DNA of 64,000 bases. It comes from Ailanthus altissimus. Taxonomy: Eukaryota; Streptophyta; Magnoliopsida; Sapindales; Simaroubaceae. Positions 10,636 to 23,360 of this stretch are shown here, in pieces (within the stretch, counting starts at the first letter, position 1; each line of letters starts with the position of its first letter). The notes under the pieces are model-generated. The model was not told where the DNA came from. It saw only the letters and a program-made list of their open reading frames with translations, and did no database searches. Location of the stretch: positions 15,674,501 through 15,738,500 of the forward strand of contig OX327710.1 of assembly GCA_946807835.1 (NCBI GenBank), in the 5' to 3' direction. Made by a program: the position numbers and the translations under genes.

Positions 10636-12082
10636 TTGTTTAAGTTTCAGAGAAGAAAGAGGAAGAATAGTTATAAGTATAATGGAAAATGCAAGGCTAA
10701 GAAATTAGATAAATGATTTCAAGGAACCAAGAAAATGTTAAATTCAAGTCCACTTGATCAAGACAGTCAACAAAGTCCAGCAACCCCTTCTATTTCACAT
10801 TCAAGAGTTCAAATTCAAACCTAAATTTGTAGCAAGAAATAAAATAAAGATAGAAAATTGTTAAATTCCAACTTGCAGACAGTCCAGAGGTTTTGTGGTC
10901 TGTACATATCTCAAATCTTACGTTAGTCCACTGGTTCGCTGAAAGAAAATAGATAACTAAAGTTCTAGTTGGCAATTCTCTTTTCCCTATTTTAAATGTT
11001 ATACTTCTGGTTCTTCCGTTGTTTCATACATGGAAAGGAAAAATTTACTATAGTGAACAAAATTAAATGGCACCAAGGACCTCCAAGTTGAAGGTTTTTG
11101 GTTGAATTCCCTCACCCTGTTGGAAAAAGGTAATTAGAAGAGATTTGTTATATCTTGGACTTAGATTTACAGACTGCATCACAACAAATTTGACTCGGTT
11201 GATCTCCTTAGATTTTTGATTGTTTATATTAGGAGATGTATAATTTAATATTAAGGGGGAAAAAAAAACGATTTATGAAGGGAAATTTCCTTTTATTCAT
11301 TCTTCGTGTCAACCAACATATGGGTTTGTTACCATGTGCTAGCCTTGGTTTTAGCATCAAATTAAGTTTATCAATTTCCCTCATTTTCAATGGAATGATT
11401 ACGAAATTATTAGTACCATTCAACTCATCAAATTCAAGGATCCTTCTTCAAGTCTTATTTATTTGTCGGAGGCAAGAAACCGATTTCCAAGAAACCGCTT
11501 CTGCACACTATTATTTACGCTTCAGCATCAAATGAGTAATAAAACTTGTGCACACTACTTCTCTTTAGCCACGAAGACCTAATACTCCTAAAGCTTATTG
11601 CTAAGCTCTCTCTCCCTAAACTTAACTGAGACTTTTCTTAACTTTCCGGAACACCTATCTATATGTATGCGGACGTTCTCCCATATTAGTACATTTTTCA
11701 CAATTTAATTCCATCAAACATTTTCTAGTCTCCATTCCAAGTTCCGGTTAATAGTTATTCTGAAATCTCCAGTGCCAGGCACAAGTGAAATTTATGTGGA
11801 AATTAGCTACATATGATAAGTTTAACACTTTATTCAGAAACCATTTGCAGATTGAATTGAGAAAAGAAAGCACTTAGTACGTGTTTGATGAAATCTCAGA
11901 TAATGTCAAATGTAAAAGAAAAACCTAATATTTGAACACTAATTCCAGGTGTATCAATGCAGCACTGATTCTTTGTTAACTACAAAAGATTAAACAACTA
12001 TTTCACTCATGTCAAACTATTTTCTTTACTAAATTCATTAATATTTTATAGATATATATTTTAAAATTTTATCTTCTATTTT
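10636..12082. other. Intergenic
   Basis: AT-rich sequence upstream of the NLR pseudogene. An open frame of about 100 codons at 11236-11535 shows no family resemblance and has an overlapping frame on the other strand. Nothing else is supported. Confidence 0.5.
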
Positions 12083-12387
12083 TATTAATATACCACTGAA
12101 CTCAAAAGATTAAATTGATAGGTGAAAACTCAATATTAATATTAAAGACAAGTTTCTAACAATCTTTCTCACAAGAAACATAAATCTGAGTAGGTCTAAA
12201 CTAGGTGAAACCCCTCGTCTCCAAAAAATAAGAAAGTCAATAAACTAAAAAATTAATTGAAAACAAAGATATAGGGGCTCAAACTTAAGACATTGATTCT
12301 GATACCATATTAGTTTACCACTCAATCCAAAAATTTAAATTAATTGATAAAAACTTAATATTAATATTAAAGACACGTCTCTAACAA
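12083..12387 (-). mobile_element. TRIM (miniature LTR retrotransposon), ~305 bp
   Basis: Two ~79-bp direct repeats (12083-12161 and 12308-12386) each start TGTTAGA on the minus strand and share AATATTAATATTAA. Just inside the right repeat the minus strand reads TGGTATCAGA (12298-12307), matching the start of the copia-type Met-tRNA primer-binding site. Just before the left repeat is a purine-rich GTGAGAAAGAT. The internal part is about 146 bp and has no coding. ATTTT flanks both ends (12078-12082 and 12388-12392), a plausible but low-complexity target duplication. Confidence 0.75.
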
Positions 12388-14039
12388 ATTTTAAATTGAA
12401 ATTATTTTTATTTTAAATTTTAAATTAAAACACATCTAAAAGTACTCTTTATTCTCAAAAAATAACTTTTACACGAATATCTTATAACAACAGAGATTAA
12501 CGAGTATATTTTAAAAAAGTAGAGATTAAGTAGATATAAATCTATTAAATTGAGTGTAAAACTAGCATTTTCTCATTCTTTTAAGTAAAACTAATTTTAT
12601 TATTTACACAGTACATTGTTCATGTTTCATCTTGTATAAATGTAATTGTTAACTTTTTAAATAAAAAAATTGTTATATCCTCTAAAGTAAATTTATACAA
12701 TTACAATTATAACGGCAGATTTTTTTAAAAATAATATCAAATATTAAATAAAATTTTTGTAGTTAAAAAATCTACTAAGGAAGTGCATAATAAATTCCCT
12801 ATGCAAAACATTCTATTTTCTTATCTTATTCACTTCATAACTTTTTAGTTAAATCTAATGCATATAAAAAATACAATAAGTTTTACTTTTCATTCAAGCC
12901 GTAAATTCTAAACTTAGTTTAATACAATAACGGTTGATAACAAAACAATCTACTATCTAAAATATACATGTAATCATTTTCACAAAAATGTAATTCGTCA
13001 TTGTATTTAAAGAGATGAAAAATTATTCTAGGTAAATTTAAAGTAATAAACCTCTTTAAGAAAATAATATTAGCTTGTTAATCATTCTTTGTCTTACTTG
13101 AAAAAATAAAATTGTAATTTGATACAGTAAAAATAAATTATAAATCATATATATTTTCACTCACTATCAAAGCGCTCAAACTTAAATAACCATGCATGCG
13201 CCTTCCCGAAATCCGGCATCGAATCTCCTCCTAAGTCAAGAGAGTACATATTCACTTATAAATTTCAAGAAATTTAAGATTGAACATATAAAATCTTATG
13301 AATATTATTACTAAAATAACCCCAATTGCTTACAATTCACTTCTATTTATAGTAGCCATTTGATACAAATTCTATCATTCATAACTCTTGATCAATGTCA
13401 TAATGCTCGCCAATCCTAAGCATGTGCAAAAATCTTCATGATTAATTTTAACTAAACAACCTTCTCCAATTTCTTATGCTACTAATTACCTAGATTAATA
13501 AAAATTGTTTAGTACCATGTAAGTAATCTATCCACTTAATACAAAACTTGAGATATTTTACATACCAATTAAAAGATGAAGCCAAAGGTTTTGCTTCTCT
13601 TGCTCGATATCACCATGTCAAGGTCCTTGAAATTATAAAACAAAATCAAGAACAGTAAATCAGTTAGCTTTATACAACTGATACCTAAATTTCTATTCAA
13701 GTTCATGACTCTCATATTTATTGATTTCTTGTTTCACATATCTATTCCTTTTCAAACAACTTGTTTCACATATCAATATCACAACTATTTTCTTTGTTTT
13801 TTCTGGTCCTTATTTTCTTTTTACCTTGCTTGAAACGATATTTGGAAGATCCTCTATAAAAGCTCAAAATATATATGAAACAATGAAGAAAATGTCAAAA
13901 CTTATACAACATTAATAAAAATAAGAAAAAAAATATATAAATGCAAAGATCTACATTCATCCTCATAAATTATGTTGATATGGGGGACAATCATTTTTGT
14001 AGCGAGGGCTGTGAACCTAACTCTTGTAGAAAGGGTTGA
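12388..14039. other. Intergenic, AT-rich
   Basis: No supported gene. A slightly GC-richer phrase near 13195-13240 and a 64-codon open frame at 13721-13915 have no recognisable features. Confidence 0.5.
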
Positions 14040-14822
14040 TTAAACTTTATCAAAACCAGAAGAAATTGGTGGACAAGTACTAACAGTGGGGTGATTGGTA
14101 GCAAAAGGGCCTATAGTTGAAGGATTAGCGGCGAAAGAGCTAATGGCAGAAGGACCGTTGAAAGCAATGGGACTGGAAGCAGCAACTGTTTTTGGAACCT
14201 CTAGAAAGAGATGAGAAATAGAAAGAGCTAGCTCTGAGGGTCTAACATCATCTTTGGAGTCTTTACCTACGTCAAGGAAGCAGTTAAAATACGAGGAAAC
14301 ATTAGTTAAGGAAAAGTTCAAAACCTCAACTGCTAAAAAGGCTTAAACAACCTGAATGCCTATAGCTACACATTAAAAGAAGATATTAACACCCATTGCA
14401 ATGAAAGTCAATTAGGAAAAAGGGAAAGAAAAGAAAAGTCAGTTATATAAGGGAAGAACCCTGTATAAATGTAGCATCTATAAAAATTCTCATTGACAAG
14501 TCCATTGTCCACATTCAATGGAAATGATGTCATTAGGGATGATTTCAGAGAACATAATGTGCTTATGGTAGCCCAGGCAACTAAAGAAGGAGAAACTACC
14601 ACAACTCTAAGATTTGGAGGGGTCATAGACCATTGCCCATCCTTTAAAGTAAGAGTGCAAGGAAATGGTGTATGCAAAGTTGCCTGGCATGACTTAACAA
14701 TAGGTCTAGGTGATATAAATTCTGGTGGGAAGTTTGCTCCTTCCAAAAGTACTTCTGGAGGAACCTTTCCTTTATTGGAATTGAAGGAAAAGTTAGGCTG
14801 GTTTTATAGTTGTAATAGCTAA
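14040..14822. other. Unrecognised open frames, possible decayed gene
   Basis: Overlapping frames lie here: minus 14040-14321 (Ser/Pro/Ala-rich, 93 codons), minus 14408-14746 (112 codons) and plus 14493-14822 (109 codons). The plus frame has sensible codon content and no low-complexity runs, but I recognise no domain in any of them. Since both strands are open over 14493-14746, at most one can be real. It may be a remnant of a host gene or of a transposon gag. Confidence 0.25.
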
Positions 14823-15159
14823 AGAAAGTTAGAACCTTGTAAGAATAGCCATGCCTTTTCCACTCTCTGCTAACCACTATAACATACTTTTTAAACTCAA
14901 TCTTCTAAACCTTGATGTTGTAGAATACCTTCTTCTTATATTTTAGACTAGTGATTATTCAACTTCAGACGAAACAAATTGTAAGTTAGAAAAATGTCAT
15001 AGAAAGTCAAAGTGTATGGTAAGAGGACTATATGGTTCAAGAGAGCCATATCCTAAAACAGATGAAACATGTTGGGATGGATTTGAAGTGGGGAAAAGTC
15101 AGTTATGTGTAAGAACTTATGAATGATGGGAGTGAAAGCTCCGAAAATTGAAAATTTAC

Positions 15160-15836
15160 TAAACTTACCTCAATCTCCTCGATTGTGCTTTAATTTATTG
15201 AAAAAGCAACGTTCTTTTACAAGAAAAAGTATTATGATACTCAAAATGTGATAATTTCCTAAGAATACTTGAGAGTTCTATGATTGAATGCTAATAGTTG
15301 AATCAGTTGTGAATGAATTAATGGCCAATTGAGTATACTTATTTATAGTGCCAGAACTCGTTATAGTCCAAATCATACTTAAACTATGATTAAGTTGTTT
15401 TACAATATTATTAATATATGTTTTAATTAATTTTTACTAATCATAATATAATGTCCAATCAAATTCATTAGGAATCTATGGTCTTTTTTAATCCCTCGTG
15501 CAAAGATTCCTTGACTATGCTAAACAATAATACTGAGAGTTTTAATTCAAATAAAATAGTAATAATAAAAAGTATAATTCAAACAGAAAAGTAATTTTAA
15601 TTCTTCCTTATTTTATCAATCTGTTTTTCCTTGCTTTTGGGATCTACAACGAAGCGGATCGGATCATACCTTTGCTTAATGCCAATTTTCCTTGATTTCT
15701 AAGCTTGTCTAATACTTTTTTTAGGCTTTAAAACATCATTTGGGCTTGATTTGGTTATTTCAACCTATTATATATCTTTTATCCATGTAAAGTGGGTTGT
15801 TGGGCTTATTTTATAATAGGCCTAACAGATGTCCCT
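15160..15836 (+). repeat. Direct duplication, copy 1
   Basis: Aligns in the same orientation with 16040-16795 over most of its length. Shared phrases include TTACCTCAATCTCCTC at the start, GAGAGTTTTAATTCAAATAAAATA in the middle, and a closing TTATTTTATAAT-AGGCC motif. Divergence is high and the second copy carries an extra ~90 bp. It could be an old LTR pair or a local duplication. Confidence 0.65.
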
Positions 15837-16039
15837 TATAAGTAAAGAATTAGAGTCTTATTTTCAAATGGATTTTAAACGGGTGCATTTGTTCACGCCT
15901 ATGAGTTAGGATATGACACATGGCATCTTTTTCTCCCATTCGTTACCATTCCTCAATTAAATATTTTGACTCTTTGATTAGGTAGGAACAATTACTAATT
16001 ATTCTCCTTAAATACTTAAATCATGTGGATCATACTTTT

Positions 16040-16795
16040 ATAGAAATTACCTCAATCTCCTCTATGTGTTCTTTAATTTATCAAAAAAGTACCATTCTTC
16101 TATAAGAAAAAAAAAACTCTAATACTTAAGTCAATAATTGCTTAAAAAAGGGATGCTATATGTGGGAGTGCTTTAAATAAGAGGCTATACTTTTATATTT
16201 TTTCTCTCTCTAGAATGCGATAATTCCCTATAGAATACTTGAGAATTCTATGATTGAATTTTAATAGTTGAATCAATTTTGAATGAATTAATGGTCAATT
16301 GAGCATACTTATTTCTAGTGTCAGAACTTGTCACAGTCCAAATCATTCTTGGATTGTGAATAAGTTGTTTTACAACATAATTATTTTATGTTTTAATCGA
16401 TTTTTACTAATAATAATACAAGAAGTAGTTAAATTCATCGGGAATTTAGGCCTTTTTATCCCTCGTGTAAAGATTCTTTAATCATGCTAAACAATAACAT
16501 TGAGAGTTTTAATTCAAATAAAATAATAATAATGAAAATCATAATTCGAATAGATTATTAATTTTAATAATATCCTATTTTATCAATCCATTTTTATTTA
16601 TTTTTGGGATCTATGATACAACATGTCGGATCATACCTTTACTTGATGCTGGGTTTCCTTGAATTTTAGGCTCTCCAATGCTTCTTCTAGCCTTTAAAAT
16701 ACTACTCAGGCATCATAATTTGGTTATTGCAGCCCATTATCTTCTATCCACGTAGAGTGAGCTACTAGACTTATTTTATAATTAGCCCAATAGGG
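16040..16795 (+). repeat. Direct duplication, copy 2
   Basis: Second copy of the 15160-15836 unit, with about 200 bp of unrelated sequence between them. The closing phrase TTGGGYTTATT...AATAGGCC recurs a third time near 17349-17378, so the array may have had a further unit. No primer-binding site or coding sequence was found between the copies. Confidence 0.62.
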
Positions 16796-18080
16796 GGAAT
16801 AGAGAACTAGAAGCAAATAAGGTGGTCCCAGAAAAGAGGAAACTCCCTTACTCTCACAGAGGGAGGATTATTGTATGGTTCTCCTATGGAAAGTTTTTTG
16901 CAACTGAAAATTCTCGAAAAACTAGAACATTGACTTTAATTCTCTAGAGAAAAGTTGTTGAGTCCTCTTACTATTATATTATATGGAGGTTTTTAGAAAA
17001 TGATTTTTAGAAGTAAATGGAACTAAAACTAGAGACAAGATGAGTTAGGACTTTTTGGAGTTTCTAACATTGGAAGAAGAAGAATAAAAAAAAAAGGAAA
17101 AAATGGTTGCTGATATTTATAAAGAGAGGAATAACATTTTACACGTACATTGAAGAGAAGGGAGATGTCACTTGCATTTTAGGAGACGCGACCACCAAAA
17201 TAGTAATGCTAGAGATAAGTGAGAAGTTGAAAGTTAAAAACAAATACATTGTGTATGCTAGTTGGTAAGTAAAGAAGTGTATCCTATAAGCTTCTTCATT
17301 AAATGACATAATCCATTACTTATTAGGAGAATGGTGGGAAGGCATTTGTTGGGTTTATTTCTAATAGGCCCAACCAGTCTAAATTTTGTTATTTTAAATA
17401 ACGTAACCTATAAAACCAAAATCCAAAAAGCATAAATAAGCAATAGTCCAATTATAATCAAGCCTAGGTTTTAAAATAAGTAACTCGAACCCAACAACCT
17501 GTGAATTTCCATCAATTGGTAAGAAGATTCGTAGGAAATTGGGGAATGGATCAAATTACGAGTTTCATTTTAATTCAAATTATTTAATTATAATTTAAAA
17601 TAAAAGAAGGGCTTCTCAAGAATTGGATGAATCTCACTTAAAACCTTCTAGACAAAATAAAGAGTAAAAAAATATAAATAAAGACATAACATACATTAAT
17701 TGTGATTTAAATTCATATATGCTCATATCTTATAAAGATATACGATTATTCATTGATTTTAAAGGGATTATAATTTATAACTATCCATTCGTAGACACAA
17801 CAAATAATACATCTTTATTTGTTCATGCATACACTTCTCCACATACGAGCACTATCTTTTTTTTTTTTATAAACATTGACTTAAGCATTGGAGAAATTTT
17901 TTTTGTAGGAGAAAATAAGTGATTTTGTCATCGAAAAGAGCAATGCAAGGTGAGAAAGTAATTGATCACAAAGGTTTTGAACCAGGGAACCTCAATTACT
18001 AATATTACAGTATATATTATAATAATATATTTTATTTCACAGAATTATTTTATTTATACTTTATATTTAGCATTCACTAT
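16796..18080. other. Intergenic
   Basis: AT-rich sequence with no supported gene. It contains only the short third occurrence of the duplication's closing motif near 17350. Confidence 0.5.
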
Positions 18081-20582
18081 TGTTTGGAATGATTTTCAGC
18101 TAGAGGCCTGCCCTAAATGTGTGATGAGTACAGAGTAAAGGAAAATCTAAGTTATTGGGTTTGCTAGTGCCAAGAGTTAAGGTTGGACCTTCCACTTAGT
18201 GGTGTTGGAATTGGAACGAAATGAGAATCAAGTTGAGAACCAACTGCAAACTATGTTGTCTTAGGGGACTTGATGAATACAAGAAACACAAGGTCAATAG
18301 TAGGTACTAGCAAGGTAGCTAGCGACAGCCTTTCGATGCTTAAGTTGGATGGCGGCTTAGTGATGAATCTTCTCTAGGGTTTATACCCCTAGAAAGAGAG
18401 TTGAGAGAAAGTGTAGAGCTTTTTTTTTTTATACTAGAATTGTTGTCTTAGTTCAAATCTTTCTCTCACCCTCATTTAAAATTAGAGATAAGCTTTGAGT
18501 ATAGAGAGAGCTAGCCTGGATATTCCCTTTAAAGGCAACTTATAGTGCTACTCTATTAGAGAACCTTCATTTTTATGAAGGTATTTTGGAGAATTGACTA
18601 AGATAGAGGTATGCAGGTAATTATCCCTATGACATTTAGAGTACTAGGTATCTTCCTACTTAGGAATTTTTTAAGTGGTCAACTTTGTTAGGTGAGCTGG
18701 GAGCACTGAGTAGTCTGAGACTTCGTCCCCATAAGCTCTGCAGATTTAGTGTTGGATCATCCCAATAACTCCAAATAACTCTGATCCATGTGTTAGTAAG
18801 GGACAAGGGCTTAGTACTTGCTAACATCTATTAATGTAGAGGTTTTCTATTGGCTTTTTAGAGTTTTTTCCTATTAGACCTTATCTCTAAGTCTATTTAT
18901 CAAATGACGTGGCTCTAGTTGGACCATTAATGGGACTCGATTATGACGTGGCATAGCCTAAACTCTGCTGATGTGTGTACCTATTAGTGGGTCCAATGAT
19001 GATGTGGCAGGTGACTTGGCTGTAATGACATGTCTTATAATAGTAATTCTAAGTGGTGACATGTGTCTTAATATGAGTCCTACTTAATGGCCTTTTTGAG
19101 CTGAGTTATAGAGGCTAATTGTATGCTATACTAGTTAAGCACAAGTGCACCTTATTGTATCAAGTAATATATGATTTAAGTTCAGATATCGTTCCCACAA
19201 GAACTATGTGATCTAATTCTTTCAATCGAGTGTTAAAATTATAACTACTTAACTTTTATTCAAAAAAACTAAACTCTAAAATTCAATTAATTACCCTAGT
19301 TCTATCAATTAAACTTATCTTAAATAACAAATTAACAAAGAGATGAATTCACCAATTGATAATAATATAGGGTTTATACTTATCTCTTAATATTTTATTG
19401 AATTTGTTAACCTCTTAGTTAATTCCTTAATACAAATTATTGGCTCAGACACTAATCTCATCACAAGCCTCTGTTGATAGTTAAGTGACTATATTACATA
19501 TTCTAATAATTACCTATATGTCATGGCAATCAGAATAGAATGTAATTCATTAAGATTGAGTCTAAATCATACCATACATGTAATATAAGTATATGTCTAT
19601 CCTACATGGAACTTATAGTTGGTACTCTATAATTATGCATCAAACTATCCTAGACTAAACACATAAATTCCTTTGTCAAATTCATTATGGTTCCTCAATC
19701 ATTCAAAATATTAGCCAGATATAATGAAAGCATTAAATACAAAATATAATAAATTAATTATATGTATTAGGATTAATAACTAAGAATTAACAAAATGCAA
19801 CTACATAATAGGTTCAAAAGTCTAACCTTAGCAATAAAAACTTAAGACATGGTGAAATAAAAAGTTGTAGAGCTCATAAAAAATAATATCATAAAAATCA
19901 TAAAAACTAGAAAGATAAAGAGTTGAAGAGATAAAACTAATTTTCTGCAATCTTTGATCTTTAAATATTCTTGGTCCTCTAAAAATTATTCTTTCTCTCT
20001 CCTCTTCTCTCTCTTATTTTTTCTTTTCTTGATTATTGAATTAGACTTTTTAATATTCTATTTATAGGTTTATATCTTCAAATTAGGGTAAAACAATTAT
20101 ATATAAGTCAGATTAGGATTATTGTTCTCGCGCAACTGTTTATGAGTACTGTTCATGCGCACTATTTATAATTTACTGTTCAAGCAGCTACAGTGTTGGA
20201 TTTTGGGCCCTGCAGGCTGGTACTTAACTAATTACTGTAGCTAGTTATCGTAGAAATCTGCTATAGCATGGTACTGTAGTATTTTTAATGTTGTTTTTTC
20301 TTCGAATTTTCATCATCATTTACTTTATTGACTCCAAACCTATAAAATAATAATAAAATGTATAAAAAGCTAAATAATCTTAATTTCAATGAACAAATAT
20401 TAAGCTTGGAAGATAGAAATATTGGACCTAATTAACCCTTATCAGAGGTTTAAGTATTTAGACTCGTATTCAATCTATTGAGGTAGTCTATTTTGGACCG
20501 AAATGCCCACAAAAATAGTTAGGCCTGAGGGCCAAATTGGGCTTTGGTGAGAAGGCTAAATGTCATATAATTTTCCCCAACA
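18081..20582 (+). repeat. Left LTR of the large nested element
   Basis: Collinear with 33705-34875 from the GTTATTGGG/GTTACTGGG phrase, through the GGCTTAGTGATGAATCTT region and TCAAATGACGTGGCTCTAG, to the AATTGGGCTTTG...CCCCAACA end. The alignment breaks only at 19117-20444, where another element has inserted. Confidence 0.75.
19117..20444 (+). mobile_element. Unclassified dispersed element E1, ~1.33 kb
   Basis: Defined as the gap in the LTR alignment. GAGGCT (19111-19116) and GAGGTT (20445-20450) flank it as an imperfect 6-bp duplication. Its head has AAGTGCACCTTATTGTATCAAGTAATA and then GATATCGTTCCCAC; its tail has a CT-rich tract (about 19990-20020), CTATTTATAGG and CCCTTATCA. It has no coding potential. 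The head phrase recurs in diverged form at 24152-24190. Confidence 0.6.
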
Positions 20583-20632
20583 TCAACCTCTCCAGTTCTT
20601 GGTGTTGAGGTGAGGAGATAGTAGGACCTACA

Positions 20633-23355
20633 TGTCACGCCCCAGACCCAAAAAAATCTGGCACACGACATTACTTACATTCATTCAATAATATTTCTAA
20701 GCACATTCATTTTAATTTTCTTTCAGAATTATAGCAATTGAATTATGACTGGGACAATTAGTAAACCGGAGATACGCAGAGTTTTCTCAGAGATTAACAC
20801 TCTACTACGTCACCAGTAGCAACTTTGTTACCGGAAGCCCAGAATATATTCATTTCAAATTCTTACTTAAAATCAATCCATTACTACACTTGGCGAAACT
20901 TAAACTAAATCCAACCACACACAATAAAATAATACATAAGTATTTATTCAATAGGGACAAATCAAATATCTTATCCCACGTGTTCTCAAATGAAACACTT
21001 AGCAACCTAACAACTTAGGAAACCCAAAGAATAGTAGAAGCCTTGCCAAATCTGCTAAGCACACATGTACCTTATTTACCTAAAATCACCATAAACTATA
21101 ATGAGTATAAAACTCAGTAAGCATACTAGTTTTTCATATATCAAATACAAATACATATATGTACACAATGCATATGTATGATATGCTGTGATCAATCAAA
21201 ATCGCAATCTTATCAAATCACATATCATGTAAGCGCTTACATATTCTTTCAAAACACATAATAGGAATACCATCACTCAACTACTACTTAGTAGGACTTA
21301 CATATCACATATCACATAATGAGCCAAATGTCACTCGTAGGTGACATACCGTATGAGAGGAATAGTATAAGTGAGGCCTTTAAATTACACATATATAATG
21401 CTCATGCCCGAAGGTAAAAACCAAACCCTCACTCTGATCATCGGTGAGTCCTCTCATATACACCAATACGCCACCACACGAATGTGATGACTCACTCTTC
21501 CTTTAGGTACCAATAGGATCCTCCCTACATACGGAACACATAACATATACAATCTCGAAGGAAAGGCCACACATAAAGGCTCCACAAATCACATAAAATG
21601 CCTACTAAGTTAACAGTGAGTTCAAGTACCCTCAAAACACAAAATATTTCTCATGGACATATTACACTTCAAAAGCTTTCTTTATTAAACGCATTTTATT
21701 TTGAAAGCCCACTTTCAAAAATACATGTATGTCCATGCTCAATGTCAATGTTCATAATCATAAACATATATTCACATTTCATATCAAAATATACTTTGAC
21801 ATAACATAAACATATTCTTAACCCCATTTGCAAAATCATACAAAACAATTACTATGTTTATTGTGATTTCAGTAAAAAGTCTAGTATACTTACCTCTTAA
21901 CACTTTCAGCTACAAGGCTTAAATCTCCTTAACCTATAAATGGAGATTAATCCTTTCATAAGCCTCACAATTCACACAAAATGCTTTAAATAGCTTACAA
22001 AATTATACACAATGCATTTATCACATCAAATTGGTCTAAATACTTGGTTTCTCAAAACCTGTCATTCTGACCACTTACACTTAACAAAATTTTCTAATAC
22101 ATCAAATGATGTCCAATTACTCCAAAATCAGAATATATCATTCTTGACTCATATGTCCTTCTTATATATGAATAATATATTAAAATTCCTACACAATCCA
22201 TTCCATACATACCATCGAATCTAAACTACTAACCTGACAAGATCAAAATACTTACTGAACAGTATTCAATCTCCCAATTTTATAAAATCATATACTAACT
22301 CAAAAATTATAAAACTGCCATATAATTACTCTTCACACATATCTCAGTCCATGATAAATATTGCACTTCCAAATCACTGACAAAAGTATTTTAAAACTAT
22401 TTTATTCTATAACTTTAAAAATTTGTTAATCAAATACTGCAATGAGCTGATACACTTTAGAAAATTATAACATTTCAACCACATTGATCTAAATTCTCAA
22501 TTCCGAGTATATCATATTAGACATATAAGATTATCATATTTCACAAATTCGTAATTTGTGAAGATCATTTAGTAGGACAAAAATTGTTCGTCACTGTATT
22601 ATACTGTTTATATAGGAAATTTCCAGAATTTCAGGGTCATTTTGGTAAATTCACAACAAATTCAATTTCTGGAATTTTGAATCGATTCAAAGTCTCAGAT
22701 GATCCTAAACATGTCTAATTTCATATACTCAAAATTAAAAACCAGAATCGAATCACAATAATTTATAAAATTCTTGGATCAAGAGACTATCAAGCAGAAA
22801 TTCTCCAATCCATCATAATTTATCAAACTATCTTATAGATCATCATCAATTCTCAAAATATCATACGAAATACACATCAAATCCTCAATTATACATATTT
22901 CCAGAAATCAAAACTTAAATAAATTAACATAATTAACACCAATAAATTGAGAAATAGTTGTGATAAACCTCTTAAAATCCAAAATTCCAATTTCTTCTTC
23001 TTTTTCTTCTCCTTCTTCTCTTTCTCTCCCATCTTTTTCTCTCTTCTCTCTCTCTAAAAGAGGTAGCTCGACCAAAATGAGAGAATTAGGGTTTTAAAAG
23101 TGTATTTTTATACTAAGTGGCTAATTTTTGGTATTTACGAATTTACCCTCAAAACTTTCAAAGTATTACAATTTGGTCCCTAAAATAAACCTAAAGTCTT
23201 GCAATTAAACCCAATGCTAATAGTATGACCTTAACCTATACAAACACTACTAATAATAATATATAAATCAAGTATCACTAATATACAAATAAAATACGTA
23301 TATTTATACATATATAAATACTTATTCTTACCAGTCGTGGATACTGGTTACTACA
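20633..23355 (+). mobile_element. Solo LTR, gypsy type (2,723 bp)
   Basis: Starts TGTCACGCCCCAGACCC and ends GGTTACTACA, with perfect 5-bp target duplications CTACA at 20628-20632 and 23356-23360. The single long LTR without internal domains shows that unequal recombination removed the body. The TGTCACGCCCC start and 2-3 kb length match, by recall, the Del/Tekay chromovirus type of Ty3/gypsy. A pyrimidine-rich stretch (22990-23060) and a TTAGGGTTTTAAAAG segment lie near the end. A fragment of the same family is at 235-692. Confidence 0.9.
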
Positions 23356-23360
23356 CTACA

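Noticed and set aside
17960..18000. GGTTTTGAACCAGGGAACC resembling a tRNA T-arm/B box
   Set aside because: No A box or acceptor stem at proper spacing; a full tRNA cannot be folded.
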